26,138 bases of DNA, taken from DAIMFL01 sp964372215. Its GTDB lineage: Bacteria; Pseudomonadota; Alphaproteobacteria; Dongiales; Dongiaceae. Shown here in pieces: positions 17,091 through 25,501 of this stretch. A program made the translations under genes and the position numbers. The stretch's first letter is position 1. Each line of letters begins with the position of its first letter. The stretch lies in the NCBI GenBank assembly GCA_964372215.1, contig CAYJQC010000047.1, positions 1-26,138 on the forward strand, in the 5' to 3' direction. Under the pieces are notes generated by a model. The model did no database searches. It was not told the origin of the DNA and saw only the letters and a list, made by a program, of their open reading frames with translations.

Positions 17091-17100
17091 GCGCGTTCTC

Positions 17101-18384
<1,284 letters not shown>

Positions 18385-18388
18385 CGCG

Positions 18389-19018
18389 TTACTCCCCGCC
18401 CCCGGCACCGGCGCCGCCGGCGCCGAGCAGCGTCGTCGGTCCGCCGACCGGGGCCGAATTGATGCGGTCGATCTGCGGGCCGGGCTTCGGCTTTTCCCCG
18501 CGCGCGAGCGCGTCGAGAATCGCCGCCAGCCGCTTCGGATCGAGATCCTCGTAGAAGTCGTCGTTGATCTGCACCATCGGAGCATTGACGCAGGCGCCGA
18601 GGCACTCGACCTCGACCAGGGTGAACTTGCCGTCCGCCGTGGTTTCCTTGAGACCGATGCCGAGCTTGCTCTTGCAGGTATTGGTCAGGTCGTCGGCGCC
18701 GCGCAGCCAGCACGGCGTGGTGCGGCAGACCTGGATCAGATGCGCGCCCACCGGGCTGGTGTTGAACATGCTGTAGAAGGTCGCGACCTCGTAGACCCGG
18801 ATCGGCGCCATCCCCAGCGTCTCGGCGACATGGTCCATCGCGGCCCTGGGCAGCCAGCCGCCGGCCTGGCGCTGCGCCAGGTCGAGCAGCGGCAGCACCG
18901 CGCTGGCCTTCCGGTCGGGCGGGTACTTCGTCAGGATGGTCTTCACCCGGGTCTGGTTCTCCGCGCTGAAGGCGAAGCTGTCGGGTTGCGCCACGCTGTC
19001 CATGCCGGCTCCGCTCAT
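18389..19018 (-). CDS. nuoE: NADH-quinone oxidoreductase subunit E
   Basis: Thioredoxin-fold subunit with the N1a 2Fe-2S cluster, next to NuoF in complex I. It has 209 residues. The four ligands are Cys98, Cys103 (VCRTTPCWLRG) and Cys139, Cys143 (ECLGACVNAP). A tail of about 35 residues after GEKPKPGPQ ends in a glycine-alanine run (LLGAGGAGAGGGE); such low-complexity tails vary between species. The start at 19018 overlaps the nuoD stop (ATGA) and has a GAGG site; another ATG at 19003 also has a GGAG and would remove five residues, so the start is not certain. Confidence 0.95.
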   Translation of the reverse strand: MSGAGMDSVAQPDSFAFSAENQTRVKTILTKYPPDRKASAVLPLLDLAQRQAGGWLPRAAMDHVAETLGMAPIRVYEVATFYSMFNTSPVGAHLIQVCRTTPCWLRGADDLTNTCKSKLGIGLKETTADGKFTLVEVECLGACVNAPMVQINDDFYEDLDPKRLAAILDALARGEKPKPGPQIDRINSAPVGGPTTLLGAGGAGAGGGE

Positions 19019-20193
19019 CGGTCGACCTCGCCGAACACGATGTCCATTGATCCCAGAATCGCCACCGAGTCGGCCAGCATGTGGCCGCGGCTCATGAAAT
19101 CCATCGCCTGCAGATGGGCGAAGCCGGGGGCGCGGATCTTGCAGCGATAGGGCTTGTTGGTGCCGTCGGAGACCAGGTAGACGCCGAACTCGCCCTTGGG
19201 CGCCTCGACCGCCGTATAGGTCTCGCCCTCCGGCACGTGGAAGCCCTCGGTATAGAGCTTGAAGTGATGGATCAGGGCCTCCATTGAGTGCTTCATCGCG
19301 CCGCGCTTCGGCGGCACGATCTTGCGGTCGTCGGAGCAGTGCGGACCGCCGGGAATCTGCTCGCAGCACTGGGCGATGATCCGCAGGCTCTGCCGCATCT
19401 CCTCGACCCGGACCAGGTAGCGGTCGTAGCAATCGCCGTTCCGCCCGACCGGGATGTCGAAATCCATGCGGTCGTAGACCATGTAGGGCTGCGCCTTCCG
19501 GAGGTCCCAGGGCAGGCCGGAGGCCCGCAGCATCGGCCCGGTGAAGCCCCAGTCGAGCGCGTCCGCGGTCGATACGATTCCGATGTCGACGAGGCGCTGC
19601 TTGAAGATGCGGTTCTCGGTCAGGATGCCCTCGATGTCCGAGATCACCTTGGGAAAGCGCGCCGCCCAGGCCATGACGTCGTCGATCAGCCCGGCCGGCA
19701 GGTCCTGGTGCACCCCGCCCGGCCGGTAATACGCGGCATGGAAGCGCGCACCACTGACCCGCTCGTAGAACTCGAGCAGCAGCTCGCGTTCCTCGAAGGC
19801 CCACAGGAACGGAGTCATGGCACCGACATCCATGGCATAGGCCGGGATGTTCAAGAGGTGGTTGAGAATGCGGGTGATCTCGTCGAACAGCACCCGGATG
19901 TACTGGCCGCGCAGCGGCACCTCGAGCCCGAGCAGCTTTTCGACCGCGAGCACGAAGGCATGCTCCTGGCACATCGGCGAGACATAATCGAGGCGGTCGA
20001 AGTAGGGAATCGCCTGGAGATAGGTCTTGTGCTCGATCAGCTTCTCGGTGCCGCGGTGCAGCAGGCCGATATGCGGGTCGAGCCGCTCCACGACCTCGCC
20101 GTTCAGCTCCATGACCAGGCGCAAGACGCCGTGGGCCGCCGGATGCTGCGGCCCGAAATTCAGGGTCATCGGCTTGATCTGGACTTCGCTCAT
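19015..20193 (-). CDS. nuoD: NADH-quinone oxidoreductase subunit D
   Basis: The 49-kDa-type subunit, descended from NiFe-hydrogenase large subunits; with NuoB it forms the quinone site next to cluster N2. It has 392 residues and is not fused to NuoC. Signatures: MTLNFGPQHPAAHGVLRL at 9-26 (quinone-site loop with its histidine), HIGLLHRGTEKLIE, YFDRLDYVSPMCQEH, and the C-terminal SMDIVFGEVDR. It begins 10 bases after nuoC and overlaps nuoE by four bases. Confidence 0.98.
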   Translation of the reverse strand: MSEVQIKPMTLNFGPQHPAAHGVLRLVMELNGEVVERLDPHIGLLHRGTEKLIEHKTYLQAIPYFDRLDYVSPMCQEHAFVLAVEKLLGLEVPLRGQYIRVLFDEITRILNHLLNIPAYAMDVGAMTPFLWAFEERELLLEFYERVSGARFHAAYYRPGGVHQDLPAGLIDDVMAWAARFPKVISDIEGILTENRIFKQRLVDIGIVSTADALDWGFTGPMLRASGLPWDLRKAQPYMVYDRMDFDIPVGRNGDCYDRYLVRVEEMRQSLRIIAQCCEQIPGGPHCSDDRKIVPPKRGAMKHSMEALIHHFKLYTEGFHVPEGETYTAVEAPKGEFGVYLVSDGTNKPYRCKIRAPGFAHLQAMDFMSRGHMLADSVAILGSMDIVFGEVDR

Positions 20194-20203
20194 GCTGCGG
20201 CGC

Positions 20204-20815
20204 TCATGACTTGGGCGGCTCGGCCTTCTCGTCGCCGGGCAGCGGACGGAGCATGCCTTCCCAGGGACTGAGGAAATCGAAGCTGCGGAACTCCTGGGTC
20301 AGCTTCACCGGCTCGTACACGACCCGCTTCTGCTCGTCGTCGTAGCGCACCTCGACATAGCCGGTCAGCGGGAAATCCTTGCGCATCGGATGCCCCTCGA
20401 ACCCATAGTCGGTGAGGATGCGGCGCAGGTCGGGATGGTCGGAAAAGAAGATGCCGTAGAGGTCCCAGGCCTCGCGCTCGAACCAGGCCGCGACCTTGAA
20501 AACGCCGGCGACGGAAGGCACCGGCGCGTCCTCGCCGGCCGACAGCTTCACCCGGATCCGCTGGTTGTGCTTCAGGCCGAGCAGGTTGTAGACCACCTCG
20601 AACCGCTCCTCGCGTTCGGGATAGTCGACGCCGCAGACGTCGACCAGCAGCTTGTACAGGCAGTTGCTGTCGTCGCGCAGGAAGGTCAGCAGCCGGACCA
20701 CGTGCTCCGAGGTGGTCCACAGCATCAATTCGCCATGCGCCACCTCGTGGCGGCGGACCGCCTGGGGCAGCTGTGTGGCGATGAACTCGCCCAAGTCTTT
20801 CAGCGCCTGAGTCAT
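20204..20815 (-). CDS. nuoC: NADH-quinone oxidoreductase subunit C
   Basis: The 30-kDa-type structural subunit of the complex I connecting module, 203 residues. Signatures: KLLVDVCGVDYPEREERFEVVYNL (read in parts: LLVDVCGVDYP, then RFEVVYNLLGL), the typical AAWFEREAWDLYGIFFSDHPDLRRILTDYGFEGHPMRKDFPLTGY stretch (read as FEREAWDLYGI, HPDLRRILTDYGFEGHP and RKDFPLTGY). It is a separate gene, unlike the nuoCD fusion of E. coli. The start at 20815 is 31 bases after the nuoB stop. Confidence 0.97.
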   Translation of the reverse strand: MTQALKDLGEFIATQLPQAVRRHEVAHGELMLWTTSEHVVRLLTFLRDDSNCLYKLLVDVCGVDYPEREERFEVVYNLLGLKHNQRIRVKLSAGEDAPVPSVAGVFKVAAWFEREAWDLYGIFFSDHPDLRRILTDYGFEGHPMRKDFPLTGYVEVRYDDEQKRVVYEPVKLTQEFRSFDFLSPWEGMLRPLPGDEKAEPPKS

Positions 20816-20846
20816 GACATTTCTCGATCGCCTGCCGGAGTGCCGG

Positions 20847-21416
20847 TCAGCGGGTGATGGTGCCGGTCCGCCGGATCTTCTTCTGCAACTGCAGGATTCC
20901 GTAGACCAGCGCCTCCGCCGTCGGCGGGCATCCTGGAACGTAGATGTCCACCGGCACGATGCGATCGCAGCCGCGCACGACGGCATAGGAATAGTGGTAG
21001 TAGCCGCCGCCATTGGCGCAGGATCCCATGGAGATCACCCAGCGCGGCTCGGCCATCTGGTCGTAGACCTTGCGCAGCGCCGGCGCCATCTTGTTGGTGA
21101 GCGTGCCGGCGACGATCATCACGTCGGACTGGCGCGGGCTGCCGCGCGGCACCACGCCGAACCGGTCGAGGTCGTAGCGCGCCATGTAGGCGTGCATCAT
21201 TTCGACCGCGCAGCAGGCCAGGCCGAAGGTCATCGGCCAGAGCGAGCCGGTGCGTGCCCAGTTGACCAGCTTGTCGAGCTGGGTGACCACGAAGCCCTTG
21301 TCGGTGATCTCCTCGGCCACGGCGCGCAGGGCGGCGACGGAGGCATCGCGCAGCGCCGGATCGGAGGCTGGACTGAGGGGCGCCGCAGCGGTCGCTGCTG
21401 CGGGCGTCGAGGTCAT
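20847..21416 (-). CDS. nuoB: NADH-quinone oxidoreductase subunit B
   Basis: Holds cluster N2, the last iron-sulfur centre before quinone. It has 189 residues from the ATG at 21416. Ligands: the tandem Cys68-Cys69 (GLACCAVEMM), Cys133 (GSCANGGG) and Cys163 (VPGCPPTAEAL). The first 30 or so residues are alanine-rich and not conserved. The ATG at 21416 overlaps the nuoA stop (ATGA); an ATG two codons upstream at 21422 has a better-spaced GGGAG and is an alternative start. nuoC follows after 31 bases. Confidence 0.97.
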   Translation of the reverse strand: MTSTPAAATAAAPLSPASDPALRDASVAALRAVAEEITDKGFVVTQLDKLVNWARTGSLWPMTFGLACCAVEMMHAYMARYDLDRFGVVPRGSPRQSDVMIVAGTLTNKMAPALRKVYDQMAEPRWVISMGSCANGGGYYHYSYAVVRGCDRIVPVDIYVPGCPPTAEALVYGILQLQKKIRRTGTITR

Positions 21417-21778
21417 TCCCATTCCAGGGCTCCCTTCTTCCATTCGTAGGCGAAGCCGACGGTCAGCACCCCCAGGAACACCACCATCGACCAGAAGCCG
21501 AAGACGCCGATGTCGCCGAGCGAGATGGCCCAGGGAAACAGGAACGCGACCTCGAGATCGAAGATGATGAAGAGAATGGCGACGAGATAGAAGCGGACGT
21601 CGAACTTGCGGCGGGCATCGTCGAACGCCTCGAAGCCGCATTCGTAGGGCGAGAGCTTCTCCGAGTCCGGACGCTGGCGCGCCGCGATCAGCGAGGCGAT
21701 CACGGCAGCCGCGGCAACGCCGATGGCGATCGCCAGGAAAATCAGGATCGGCAGATATGCACGTAGCAGCGATTCCAT
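21413..21778 (-). CDS. nuoA: NADH-quinone oxidoreductase subunit A
   Basis: First gene of the complex I operon; a small membrane subunit with three helices and 121 residues. Signatures: KLSPYECGFEAFDDARRKFDVRFYLVAILFIIFDLEVAFLFPW, compared in parts: SPYECGFEAF with its quinone-site loop cysteine, FDVRFYLVAILFIIFDLE, then FLFPW. The ATG at 21778 gives the standard length; the open frame upstream is not conserved. It is preceded by about 220 bases that hold a candidate promoter and end at tRNA-Asp. Confidence 0.97.
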   Translation of the reverse strand: MESLLRAYLPILIFLAIAIGVAAAAVIASLIAARQRPDSEKLSPYECGFEAFDDARRKFDVRFYLVAILFIIFDLEVAFLFPWAISLGDIGVFGFWSMVVFLGVLTVGFAYEWKKGALEWE

Positions 21779-21873
21779 GGGATGGTCGTCCGAAGCTTGA
21801 TCGGTCCGGCGGCAGGCGCGCCGCCTGTGGCTGCCGCGCGCCGCAGTGCAGCAGGCCCCCTCTTGGCGGCCAC

Positions 21874-21902
21874 AATATAGGGCGATGACCAGACGCGGGA
21901 AA
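21874..21902 (-). promoter_or_regulatory. Candidate nuo operon promoter
   Basis: On the minus strand a TATATT (21874-21879, five of six matches to the sigma70 -10 box) lies 17 bases from a TTTCCC (21897-21902, a weak -35 box). It would give a leader of about 90 bases before nuoA. It is the best promoter-like site in the gap between tRNA-Asp and nuoA, but the -35 match is poor. Confidence 0.35.
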
Positions 21903-22002
21903 GGACAAATCCGCATGCCGGAGCCGTGGAATCGCCAGCGAATCGGCCGATTTGCGGCCATCGCGGGAGGCTCGGCTGGTACGTCCTCGGGGAAGGAAGA
22001 AG

Positions 22003-22079
<77 letters not shown>

Positions 22080-22113
22080 AAGCCGTGCCCGACACCTGGG
22101 CGCGGGGCGGGTT

Positions 22114-22143
22114 CATGTACGTCACCCGCCTTCGCAGTGTCAA
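22114..22143 (-). promoter_or_regulatory. Candidate promoter of tRNA-Asp
   Basis: A perfect -35 box TTGACA (22138-22143 on the minus strand) is followed after 18 bases by TACATG (22114-22119), a weak -10. It lies 35 to 64 bases upstream of the tRNA 5' end. A 7-base inverted repeat (22106-22112 and 22124-22130) brackets the -10. The -35 is convincing and the -10 is not. Confidence 0.4.
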
Positions 22144-22244
22144 GCTAATCCCCGGCCGTTAAGCGAGGGCTAATGCCGCCGGCTGGGCACCCGGCCCCGG
22201 CACCCTCGTCCCGGCAATGCCGATCGTCCGGCCTGCCGTGGCGA

Positions 22245-22320
22245 TGGTGGGCGATGACGGGCTCGAACCGCCGACATTCCGCGTGTAAAGCGGATGCTCT
22301 ACCAACTGAGCTAATCGCCC
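22245..22320 (-). tRNA. tRNA-Val (anticodon TAC)
   Basis: A complete cloverleaf on the minus strand: acceptor GGGCGAT with ATCGCCC, D arm GCTCAGTTGGTAGAGC, anticodon stem TCCGC/GCGGA with loop TTTACAC (anticodon TAC), T arm with GGTTCGAGCCC, discriminator A, and an encoded CCA (22245-22247). It lies between hupB and tRNA-Asp, all on the same strand. Confidence 0.97.
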
Positions 22321-22451
22321 GCCGTGACCATCGCCGTCCGCCCGGGCCGCTTGTCCGTCCCGCGACTCGCGCCGCCTCGATCGCTGGCGCCGTCGTGCCC
22401 GCCGCCACGACCGGCAGTCCGCATCGTCGAAGTCGGTCTGCAGATGCGCGA

Positions 22452-22474
22452 CCGGCCGCCATGAGGGCGGCCGG
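22452..22474 (-). terminator. Hairpin after hupB, possible terminator
   Basis: A perfect 9-base inverted repeat, CCGGCCGCC (22452-22460) and GGCGGCCGG (22466-22474), with a 5-base loop. It starts 30 bases past the hupB stop. No T-tract follows on the minus strand, so termination would be imperfect; it could instead protect the 3' end of the hupB message. The rest of the 184-base gap to tRNA-Val shows nothing else clear. Confidence 0.45.
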
Positions 22475-22504
22475 CAGAAACCGAACTCCGTGGCGGCGCC
22501 GCTC

Positions 22505-22777
22505 CTAGTTGAGCGAGTCCTTCAGTCCCTTGCCGGCCTTGAACTTCGGCTGCTTCGACGCCGGGATGTTGATCTTCTCGCCGGTACGTGGATTGCGCCC
22601 CTCGGACGCCTTGCGCTGCGCAACGTGAAACGTTCCGAAGCCGACGAGCCGCACTTCGTCATTCTGCTTCAGCGCAGCCGTGATGGCATCGAACACGCCA
22701 TCCACCGCCTTGGTCGCGTCACCCTTGGACAGACCTGTCTGCTGAGCAACGACTCCAATCAGCTCCTGCTTATTCAC
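22505..22777 (-). CDS. hupB: HU family DNA-binding protein
   Basis: Small nucleoid protein that bends and packs DNA as a dimer. It has 90 residues, the standard length: MNKQELIGVVAQQTGLS helical body, VRLVGFGTFHVAQRKASEGRNP at the start of the beta arm with the conserved GFGTF, and the arm tip RNPRTGEKINIPASK, then a C-terminal helix KFKAGKGLKDSLN. The start codon is GTG at 22777, with an AGGGGGG ribosome site 8 bases upstream. It follows lon on the same strand, has its own promoter in the 193-base gap, and is followed by a hairpin. Confidence 0.97.
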   Translation of the reverse strand: MNKQELIGVVAQQTGLSKGDATKAVDGVFDAITAALKQNDEVRLVGFGTFHVAQRKASEGRNPRTGEKINIPASKQPKFKAGKGLKDSLN

Positions 22778-22847
22778 TTCAAGTACCCCCCTGAGATCGG
22801 AGATCGAAAAAAAGGAAAACGCGGAAACAGTATCGCGCGGAGCGTCG

Positions 22848-22877
22848 AGTTTAGATCGCCGTTTTTCGCGTCGTCAA
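22848..22877 (-). promoter_or_regulatory. Likely hupB promoter
   Basis: On the minus strand TTGACG (22872-22877) is followed after 18 bases by TAAACT (22848-22853). Both boxes match sigma70 consensus at five and four of six positions. The expected transcript would have a leader of about 65 bases ending in the strong hupB ribosome site. Confidence 0.6.
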
Positions 22878-22918
22878 CGCACGAACCCGCATTATCCCCA
22901 GAAATCTGCGATTTTTTG

Positions 22919-22950
22919 CGGCGGCGCGATGCGGTTGCGTCGCGCCGCCG
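22919..22950. other. Large hairpin just after lon
   Basis: A perfect 11-base inverted repeat, CGGCGGCGCGA (22919-22929) and TCGCGCCGCCG (22940-22950), with a 10-base loop that can pair further (GC/GC). It starts 20 bases past the lon stop. A second small hairpin, AAAGCC/GGCTTT (22951-22956 and 22962-22967), lies between it and lon. A run of T on the plus strand (22912-22917) becomes an A-run on the lon transcript, so this is not a normal U-tract terminator in the lon direction. Confidence 0.6.
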
Positions 22951-22970
22951 AAAGCCCGAATGGCTTTGCG

Positions 22971-25370
22971 TCAGTGGGTTACGACGCCACGCTCTTCGTC
23001 AGACCTGGTCTTGGCGACCTCTTCGACCGGTTCGGTCCACTCGATCGGCGTCAGCGGTTTCACCAATGCACGCCTGAGCACGTCATCCACCGTCGTCACC
23101 GGCGTGATGTTCAGCCCGCGCTTGACGTTGTCCGGAATCTCCGCGAGGTCCTTCTCGTTGTCGGACGGAATGATCACCGTCTTGATGCCGGCGCGCAGTG
23201 CCGCGAGCAGCTTTTCCTTCAGGCCGCCGATCGGCAGCACCCGCCCGCGCAGCGTCACTTCGCCGGTCATCGCCACTTCGCGGCGCACCGGAATGCCGGT
23301 CAGCACCGAGACGATCGACGTGACCATGGCAACGCCCGCCGACGGGCCGTCCTTGGGCGTGGCGCCTTCCGGCACGTGCACGTGGATGTCCTTGCGCTCG
23401 AACAGCGTCGGCTTGATGCCGAAATCGATCGAGCGCGACTTCACGTAGCTCTCGGCCGCCTGCACCGATTCCTTCATGACGTCGCCGAGCTTGCCGGTCG
23501 CCGTGACCTTGCCCTTGCCGGGCACGGTCACCGCCTCGATCGTCAGGATCTCGCCGCCGACCTCTGTCCAGGCCAGGCCGGTGGTGACACCGACCAGGTC
23601 CTCGAGCTCCGCCTCGCCATAGCGATAGCGGCGCACGCCGCCGAACTTTTCCAGGTTGCGCCGCGTCACCGCCATGCGCTTCAGCTTGCTCATCAAGATT
23701 TCCTTGATGGCCTTGCGCGCCAGGTTGGCGATCTCGCGCTCGAGGTTCCGGACGCCGGCCTCGCGCGTGTAGTAGCGGATGAGGTCGCGCAGCGCGTCGT
23801 CCGAGATCGACCACTCGGCCTTCTTCAGCCCGTGATCGGTGAGCTGCTTCGGGATCAGGTGGCGCTTGGCGATCTCGACCTTCTCGTCCTCGGTGTAGCC
23901 GGGGATCCGGATGATCTCCATGCGGTCGAGCAGCGGCTGCGGCATCCGCAGCGTGTTCGCCGTGGTGACGAACATCACGTCGGACAGATCGTAGTCGACC
24001 TCGAGATAGTGGTCGGCGAAGGTCGAGTTCTGCTCGGGGTCCAGGACCTCGAGCAGGGCCGAGGACGGGTCGCCCCGCCAGTCGGCGCCGAGCTTGTCGA
24101 CCTCGTCGAGCAGGAACAGCGGGTTCGACGACTTCGCCTTCTTCATGCCCTGGACGACCTTGCCGGGCATGGATCCGATATAGGTGCGCCGGTGGCCGCG
24201 AATCTCCGCTTCGTCGCGCACGCCACCCAGTGACATGCGTACGAAATTGCGGCCGGTCGCCTTGGCGATCGACTTGCCGAGCGAGGTCTTGCCGACGCCG
24301 GGCGGGCCGACCAGGCAGAGGATCGGGCCCTTGACCTTGCGCATGCGCTGCTGCACCGCGAGGTACTCCAGGATCCGCTCCTTGACCTTCTCCAGGCCAT
24401 AGTGGTCGGCGTTGAGCACCTTCTGGGCCTGCTTGATGTCGCGCTTGACCTTGGTCGGCTTGCGCCAGGGAATGCTCAGCATCCAGTCGAGATAGTTGCG
24501 CACGACCGTGGCCTCGGCCGACATCGGGCTCATCGAGCGGAGCTTCTTCATTTCCGCCGTGGCCTTCTCGCGCGCTTCCTTCGACAGCTTGGTCTTCTTG
24601 ATGCGCTCCTCGAGCTCGGCGAGCTCGTCGCGGCCGTCCTCGCCCTCGCCCAGCTCCTTCTGGATCGCCTTGAGCTGTTCGTTCAGATAATACTCGCGCT
24701 GGGTCTTCTCCATCTGGCGCTTGACCCGGCTGCGGATGCGCTTCTCGACCTGCAGCACGCCGATCTCGGCCTCCATGTGGCCGTAGACCTTTTCCAGCCG
24801 GTCGCTGATGCTCTCGGTCTCGAGCAGCTCCTGCTTCTCCGGGATCTTCAGCGTGAGATGCGACGCCACGGTGTCGGCGAGCTTGCTCGACTCCTCGATC
24901 TGGTTGATCGAGACCAGCACCTCGGGCGGGATCTTCTTGTTGAGCTTGATGTACTGCTCGAACTGCGTCACCACCGTGCGGCAGAGCGCCTCGATCTCCT
25001 TCTCGCCCTCGGTGGTCTCGACGATCAGGTCGGCATAGGCCTCGAAGAACGACTCGTTCTCGGCGTACTTGGAGATGCGTGCGCGCTGGCCGCCCTCGAC
25101 CAGCACCTTCACGGTGCCATCGGGCAGCTTCAACAACTGCAGCACCGTGCCGACGGTGCCGACCGTGTAGATGTCGGCCGATGACGGGTCGTCCTGAGCC
25201 GCGTTCTTCTGGGTGACCAGGAGGATCTGCTTGTCCTCCTTCATCACGTCTTCGAGTGCCCGCACCGATTTCTCGCGCCCCACGAAGAGCGGCACGATCA
25301 TGTGCGGGAAAACGACGATGTCGCGCAGGGGAAGAACAGGGAAACTCTGTCCGCGCGGAGTGTCGATCAT
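22971..25370 (-). CDS. lon: ATP-dependent protease Lon
   Basis: Cytoplasmic AAA+ serine protease that degrades misfolded and regulatory proteins. It has 799 residues (E. coli 784). Domains in order: N-terminal LAN substrate-binding domain starting FPVLPLRDIVVFPHMIVPLFVG, read as PVLPLRDIVVFPHMIVPL (about 11-28); a coiled middle (about 200-290); the AAA+ module with Walker A GPPGVGKT (355-362) and Walker B LFLLDEVDK (418-426); and the protease domain with catalytic Ser677 (PKDGPSAG) and Lys720 (GGLKEK). A short acidic tail ends in VVTH. I chose the ATG at 25370, preceded by AGAGG; the open frame continues 14 codons further without a family match. It follows clpX by 131 bases. Confidence 0.98.
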   Translation of the reverse strand: MIDTPRGQSFPVLPLRDIVVFPHMIVPLFVGREKSVRALEDVMKEDKQILLVTQKNAAQDDPSSADIYTVGTVGTVLQLLKLPDGTVKVLVEGGQRARISKYAENESFFEAYADLIVETTEGEKEIEALCRTVVTQFEQYIKLNKKIPPEVLVSINQIEESSKLADTVASHLTLKIPEKQELLETESISDRLEKVYGHMEAEIGVLQVEKRIRSRVKRQMEKTQREYYLNEQLKAIQKELGEGEDGRDELAELEERIKKTKLSKEAREKATAEMKKLRSMSPMSAEATVVRNYLDWMLSIPWRKPTKVKRDIKQAQKVLNADHYGLEKVKERILEYLAVQQRMRKVKGPILCLVGPPGVGKTSLGKSIAKATGRNFVRMSLGGVRDEAEIRGHRRTYIGSMPGKVVQGMKKAKSSNPLFLLDEVDKLGADWRGDPSSALLEVLDPEQNSTFADHYLEVDYDLSDVMFVTTANTLRMPQPLLDRMEIIRIPGYTEDEKVEIAKRHLIPKQLTDHGLKKAEWSISDDALRDLIRYYTREAGVRNLEREIANLARKAIKEILMSKLKRMAVTRRNLEKFGGVRRYRYGEAELEDLVGVTTGLAWTEVGGEILTIEAVTVPGKGKVTATGKLGDVMKESVQAAESYVKSRSIDFGIKPTLFERKDIHVHVPEGATPKDGPSAGVAMVTSIVSVLTGIPVRREVAMTGEVTLRGRVLPIGGLKEKLLAALRAGIKTVIIPSDNEKDLAEIPDNVKRGLNITPVTTVDDVLRRALVKPLTPIEWTEPVEEVAKTRSDEERGVVTH

Positions 25371-25418
25371 GGGGCCTCTAAGAGTTGCGGGCGCTGGTGA
25401 GACGCCACCCAAGCACCG

Positions 25419-25445
25419 GGAGTCCGCCGCTTCGGGCCGGACTCC
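25419..25445. other. Hairpin between clpX and lon
   Basis: GGAGTCCG (25419-25426) pairs perfectly with CGGACTCC (25438-25445) around an 11-base loop. It lies 56 bases after the clpX stop and 49 bases before the lon start. No T-tract follows in either direction. It would sit at the 5' end of a lon transcript started from the candidate heat-shock promoter next to it. Confidence 0.5.
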
Positions 25446-25454
25446 GCCCTAAAG

Positions 25455-25482
25455 AAATGGCACGAAGCCTGCGGATTTCAAG
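25455..25482 (-). promoter_or_regulatory. lon: Candidate heat-shock (sigma32-type) promoter of lon
   Basis: On the minus strand CTTGAAA (25476-25482) is followed after 13 bases by TGCCATTT (25455-25462). This resembles the RpoH consensus (CTTGAA, then CCCCAT with a spacer of about 13 to 17), with a perfect -35 and a -10 that differs at its first two bases. lon is a known heat-shock gene in several proteobacteria. The predicted leader is about 78 bases long. Confidence 0.45.
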
Positions 25483-25501
25483 GCGGGGCCCCGCAGGGAC
25501 A

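Noticed and set aside
22145..22462. Minus-strand frame of 105 codons spanning tRNA-Val
   Set aside because: It reads through the tRNA gene itself, so coding is implausible.
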